Origin: Lachnoclostridium sp. UBA933
GTDB lineage: Bacteria > Bacillota > Clostridia > Lachnospirales > Lachnospiraceae
DNA: 9,848 nucleotides
NCBI GenBank assembly: GCA_002293545.1
Contig: DBDL01000110.1
Coordinates: forward strand, 14,571 to 24,418
Direction: 5' to 3'
Below, one piece after another: positions 7,542 to 9,848 of this stretch (the stretch's first letter is position 1; the number at the start of each line of letters is the position of its first letter). The translations under genes and the position numbers were made by a program. The notes under the pieces are model-generated. The model had not been told where the DNA came from, made no database searches, and was given only the letters and a program-made list of their open reading frames with translations.

Positions 7542-7549
7542 AAGGAGGG
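7542..7549 (+). promoter_or_regulatory. Orphan Shine-Dalgarno sequence in the flgN-flgK gap
   Basis: AAGGAGGG is near-perfect but lies 66 bases before the flgK start, too far to serve it directly. It is correctly spaced for a GTG at 7554. GGA triplets also occur at 7512, 7601 and 7606, so it may instead belong to an RNA-binding protein site. Confidence 0.45.
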
Positions 7550-7550
7550 C

Positions 7551-7577
7551 AGTGTGAAACAAAAAACGTTTCACACT
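7551..7577 (+). terminator. Hairpin between flgN and flgK, possible attenuator or weak terminator
   Basis: AGTGTGAAAC (7551-7560) and GTTTCACACT (7568-7577) form a perfect 10-bp stem with a 7-base A-rich loop. The T run that follows is only 7577-7580 and the stem is 40% GC, so termination would be partial at best. It could attenuate flgK transcription, protect the downstream mRNA after processing, or control access to the flgK leader. Confidence 0.45.
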
Positions 7578-7682
7578 TTTATGCGCAGAATACGTGCGCA
7601 GGAATGGAGATTACTATGGGCAATCTTATGGCGAGCTTCAACACAGGGGTTTCAGGACTCCGATCCGCACAAACATCATTGA
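7554..7682 (+). other. Possible short leader ORF overlapping the flgK start
   Basis: A GTG at 7554, five bases after the AGGAGG core of the orphan ribosome site, opens a 42-codon frame beginning MKQKTFHTFMRRIRAQEW and stopping at 7682. It runs through both hairpins and overlaps flgK out of frame by 67 bases. The peptide is basic and Trp-rich with no recognised family. Most of its 3' half is only the shadow of flgK, so it may be fortuitous. If translated, it would open the hairpins and could modulate flgK initiation. Confidence 0.15.
7582..7600 (+). promoter_or_regulatory. Second hairpin immediately upstream of the flgK ribosome site
   Basis: TGCGCA is repeated at 7582-7587 and 7595-7600. Because it is self-complementary, the pair forms a 6-bp GC-rich stem with a 7-base loop. 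It ends next to AGGAATGGAG, the flgK ribosome-binding region. Confidence 0.35.
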
Positions 7683-9427
7683 ATACAACGGCACATAATC
7701 TTGCCAATGCCTCGTCAATCGGGTATACAAGGCAGTCTGCGCTTGTTACGGATTTCCGTTATGTCAATACGATGGGCAGAGGCGGGAGTCTTGCTCAGAT
7801 TGGTTTGGGAACGGATGTTTTGGGAATCCGTCAGATCAGGAATACATTTCTGGACTCCCAGTACCGTCTTCAATTGGGGCGTCAGAATTTTTACGAAACA
7901 CAAAAAAATACATTGAACGAAGTGGAAGATTTATTCGGGGATTTATTTGGGAAAATAGGAAGTGACGAGAAAAATGAAGAATCCTTTCTTGGTTCGGTTA
8001 CCCTGTTATATTCGGCATTGAATGAAATCCAAAAGGAGTCGGATAACATCGTAACAAGGGATCAATTGGTTTCCCTGGCGGGAAATCTGCTGGAAAGGGC
8101 ACAGGTCGTTAAATCGCAGATTGACGCTTATCAGGTGAATTTGAATGTGGAAATTTCAACACAGGTAAAGCGGATCAATGAACTTGCCGAAGAAATCACC
8201 GCATGGAACCAAGTAATTAAAAGTTATGAATCCAGAGGCGAAACCGCGAACGATTACCGCGATACCAGAAATTTATTGATGGATGAATTATCGCAGTATA
8301 TTGATATGGAAACATGGGAAGACAAGGACGGTGCCGTCTTTATACATACGGAAGGAAGTTATCTGGTAGCCGGGAGCGTATCGTATGAACTGACAACCGC
8401 AAGAATCAATCCTTCGACAAATATGCTCAAGGTAGTATGGGCGCATTCCAAAGATGACTATGTCAATCTCAGCAAGGATTTGAACTATTCCATGGAGAAT
8501 AATACGGACATCGGTTCCCTGAGGTCGATATTAATCGCAAGGGGAAATAAACGGGCGAATTATTTGGATTTGCCGGTTCAGCCCGATATAAAGGATTATA
8601 CGGACTCTGCAGGAGTAGTGGATGATGCGGCATATAATAGCGCTATGCAAAAATTCAATGATGACAAAGAAGAGTATAACAAAATGATTTTCCCGTCGAG
8701 TATTACAAAACTTCAGGCGGAATTGGATTTATACCTACATGAAATCGCTACTACACTGAATGATATCTTATGTCCGAATACAGAGATTACCGATACGAAC
8801 GGGGTTACATACAAGGTATTGGATGTCGCGAATGCATCCATCGGAGATGACGAAAACCGGTCGGTCGGTACGGAGCTGTTTTCAAGAAAGGCACAATCGC
8901 GTTATACGCTCAAAACCATTGAAATAAATACACCGTCCGGACCCGAAAATATAGATGTATATGTCTACAATGAAGAAGATCCGGACGAGGTTACTTCGCT
9001 GTACACACTTGATCAGTTAGTTATCAATCCCCAGTTGGTACGGAATGCCTCGATGCTGCCGGTAAGTTATAATGACGGGAGCGGATACGCCGAAGGTTTT
9101 AACAGTCATCTGTTTGCACAAATAATCGACGCATGGGATCATGCCAATCTTCCGATTTCGCCGAACGATATGACAACGTACTCCTTTACGGATTATCACT
9201 CGGCAATGCTTGGTGAAATCGGTACTCAGGGAAAGGTATGGGGTTCCATTTTAGAAGAGCAGACGATGCTGGCGGCGGAAATAGAAAATAACAGACAGAT
9301 GGTTATGGGGGTTTCCAATGAGGAGGAGATGGCGGATCTGGTAAAGTTTCAGCACTGTTACAATGCTTCTTCCCGTTATATCACAGTAGTGGATGAAATG
9401 CTGAAGCATATTATAGAAAGATTGTAA
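7616..9427 (+). CDS. flgK: Flagellar hook-associated protein 1 (FlgK), first copy
   Basis: Forms the hook-filament junction; exported through the flagellar type III apparatus, so no Sec signal is expected or seen. Length is 603 aa from the chosen start, within the usual 450-650 range. The N-terminal D0 helix has the rod/hook signature VSGLRSAQTSLNTTAHNLAN (12-31) followed by GYTRQ. The D1 region has NDYRDTRNLLMDELSQYID at 212-230, a FlgK hallmark. The C-terminal D0 helix carries VSNEEEMADLVKFQHCYN, then a stretch ending VVDEMLKHII, matching the family's EEMANL..FQ.AY.A..R...V.DEML pattern. The variable middle (about 240-540) is probably surface-exposed. ATG 7616 is preferred because GGAG lies six bases upstream; ATGs at 7604 and 7628 have poorer sites. 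It follows flgN and precedes a second flgK-like gene by 48 bases. Confidence 0.9.
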   Translation: MGNLMASFNTGVSGLRSAQTSLNTTAHNLANASSIGYTRQSALVTDFRYVNTMGRGGSLAQIGLGTDVLGIRQIRNTFLDSQYRLQLGRQNFYETQKNTLNEVEDLFGDLFGKIGSDEKNEESFLGSVTLLYSALNEIQKESDNIVTRDQLVSLAGNLLERAQVVKSQIDAYQVNLNVEISTQVKRINELAEEITAWNQVIKSYESRGETANDYRDTRNLLMDELSQYIDMETWEDKDGAVFIHTEGSYLVAGSVSYELTTARINPSTNMLKVVWAHSKDDYVNLSKDLNYSMENNTDIGSLRSILIARGNKRANYLDLPVQPDIKDYTDSAGVVDDAAYNSAMQKFNDDKEEYNKMIFPSSITKLQAELDLYLHEIATTLNDILCPNTEITDTNGVTYKVLDVANASIGDDENRSVGTELFSRKAQSRYTLKTIEINTPSGPENIDVYVYNEEDPDEVTSLYTLDQLVINPQLVRNASMLPVSYNDGSGYAEGFNSHLFAQIIDAWDHANLPISPNDMTTYSFTDYHSAMLGEIGTQGKVWGSILEEQTMLAAEIENNRQMVMGVSNEEEMADLVKFQHCYNASSRYITVVDEMLKHIIERL

Positions 9428-9460
9428 AATTGCATCATTAAAGATTTCTTCATAGAATAT

Positions 9461-9468
9461 AAGGAGGA
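9461..9468 (+). promoter_or_regulatory. Strong ribosome binding site for the second flgK-like gene
   Basis: AAGGAGGA lies seven bases before ATG 9476, near-ideal spacing, and fixes the start of the right-edge gene. Confidence 0.75.
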
Positions 9469-9475
9469 GAACAGT

Positions 9476-9848
9476 ATGTCAGGTCCGTTTGATGGTTTTA
9501 ATATAGCCGTTTCCGGTATGCAGGCTTATCAGTTGGCACTGAATACAACCGGTCACAACATGGCAAATATCGGAACGCCGGGGTATTCAAAACAGACGGT
9601 AAACCGTAAGGCAACGACAATGGGTGGTGTTGCTACGGTGATAAGGGGTTCCGGGGTAATGGCTACGGATATTTCGATCAACCGCAGTGATTATTATGAT
9701 ATCAAATTCCGCAATACAAGGGCATTGTCGACCGAATACGATACCAAAGCATATTATTTCAGGAACATGGATAATTATTTGTATGCATTGGATGAAAAAG
9801 ACGGCGGCATTACGAACGCTTTCGATGAGTTTTTTGCAAGCGTTGCAT
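9476..9848 (+). CDS. flgK: Second FlgK-like hook-associated protein, N-terminal part, cut by window edge
   Basis: The visible 124 residues begin MSGPFDGFNIAVSGMQAYQ, then LALNTTGHNMANIGTPGYSK, the D0 signature of flagellar axial proteins with the FlgK-like GYS(K/R)Q ending. Next come GSGVMATDISINRSDYYDIKFRN (about 61-83) and a helical stretch with aromatic residues, aligning with the GV.V..I.R..D.FLD.QYR part of FlgK. FlgL does not start this way, and FlgE or FlgG would usually show GFK in place of GYSK. It clearly differs from the gene just upstream, so it is a diverged paralogue, not a recent tandem copy. The 48-base gap and strong ribosome site suggest the same operon. Whether it is a second junction protein or a specialised form cannot be told from this fragment. 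Confidence 0.82.
   Translation, partial: MSGPFDGFNIAVSGMQAYQLALNTTGHNMANIGTPGYSKQTVNRKATTMGGVATVIRGSGVMATDISINRSDYYDIKFRNTRALSTEYDTKAYYFRNMDNYLYALDEKDGGITNAFDEFFASVA

Overview
The window looks like chromosomal DNA from a motile, low-to-moderate-GC clostridium, probably of the Lachnospiraceae or a close relative. This placement is inferred from protein character: a clostridial-type diaminopimelate decarboxylase, Gram-positive type topoisomerase II subunits, AGGAGG-type ribosome binding sites, a TTG start, and a flgM-flgN-flgK cluster with a sigma-D/sigma-28 promoter. No sequence search was possible, so genus is not claimed.

Layout. Bases 1-2044 (minus strand) hold a two-gene unit: a DUF3880/CgeB-like glycosyltransferase, then lysA (diaminopimelate decarboxylase, running off the left edge). 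Their stop and start codons overlap as ATGA. Bases 2045-2278 are a divergent intergenic region with a good housekeeping promoter on each strand, a palindrome over the minus-strand -10 box, and an 8-bp stem at the predicted 5' end of the rightward transcript. Bases 2279-6561 (plus strand) encode a type IIA topoisomerase pair. I call it parE-parC (topoisomerase IV) because the A subunit has no GyrA box, although the B subunit has some GyrB-like motifs. From about 6580 to the right edge lies a flagellar operon: a sigma-28-like promoter, flgM (anti-sigma factor), flgN (chaperone for hook-associated proteins), flgK (hook-filament junction protein), and the start of a second, divergent flgK paralogue.

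How the genes fit together. FlgM holds the flagellar sigma factor inactive until the hook is complete. FlgN escorts FlgK-type proteins to the export apparatus, and FlgK forms the junction that receives the filament. The sigma-28-like promoter before flgM would give the usual autoregulatory loop. I see no convincing terminator between parC and flgM, so read-through from the topoisomerase genes is possible. The glycosyltransferase could modify a surface structure such as flagellin, but only its nearness to flagellar genes suggests this.

No RNA genes, insertion sequences, CRISPR arrays or phage genes were seen. The least explained stretch is the 127-nt flgN-flgK gap, with a strong orphan Shine-Dalgarno sequence, two hairpins and a possible short overlapping reading frame. 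No clearly new system was found.
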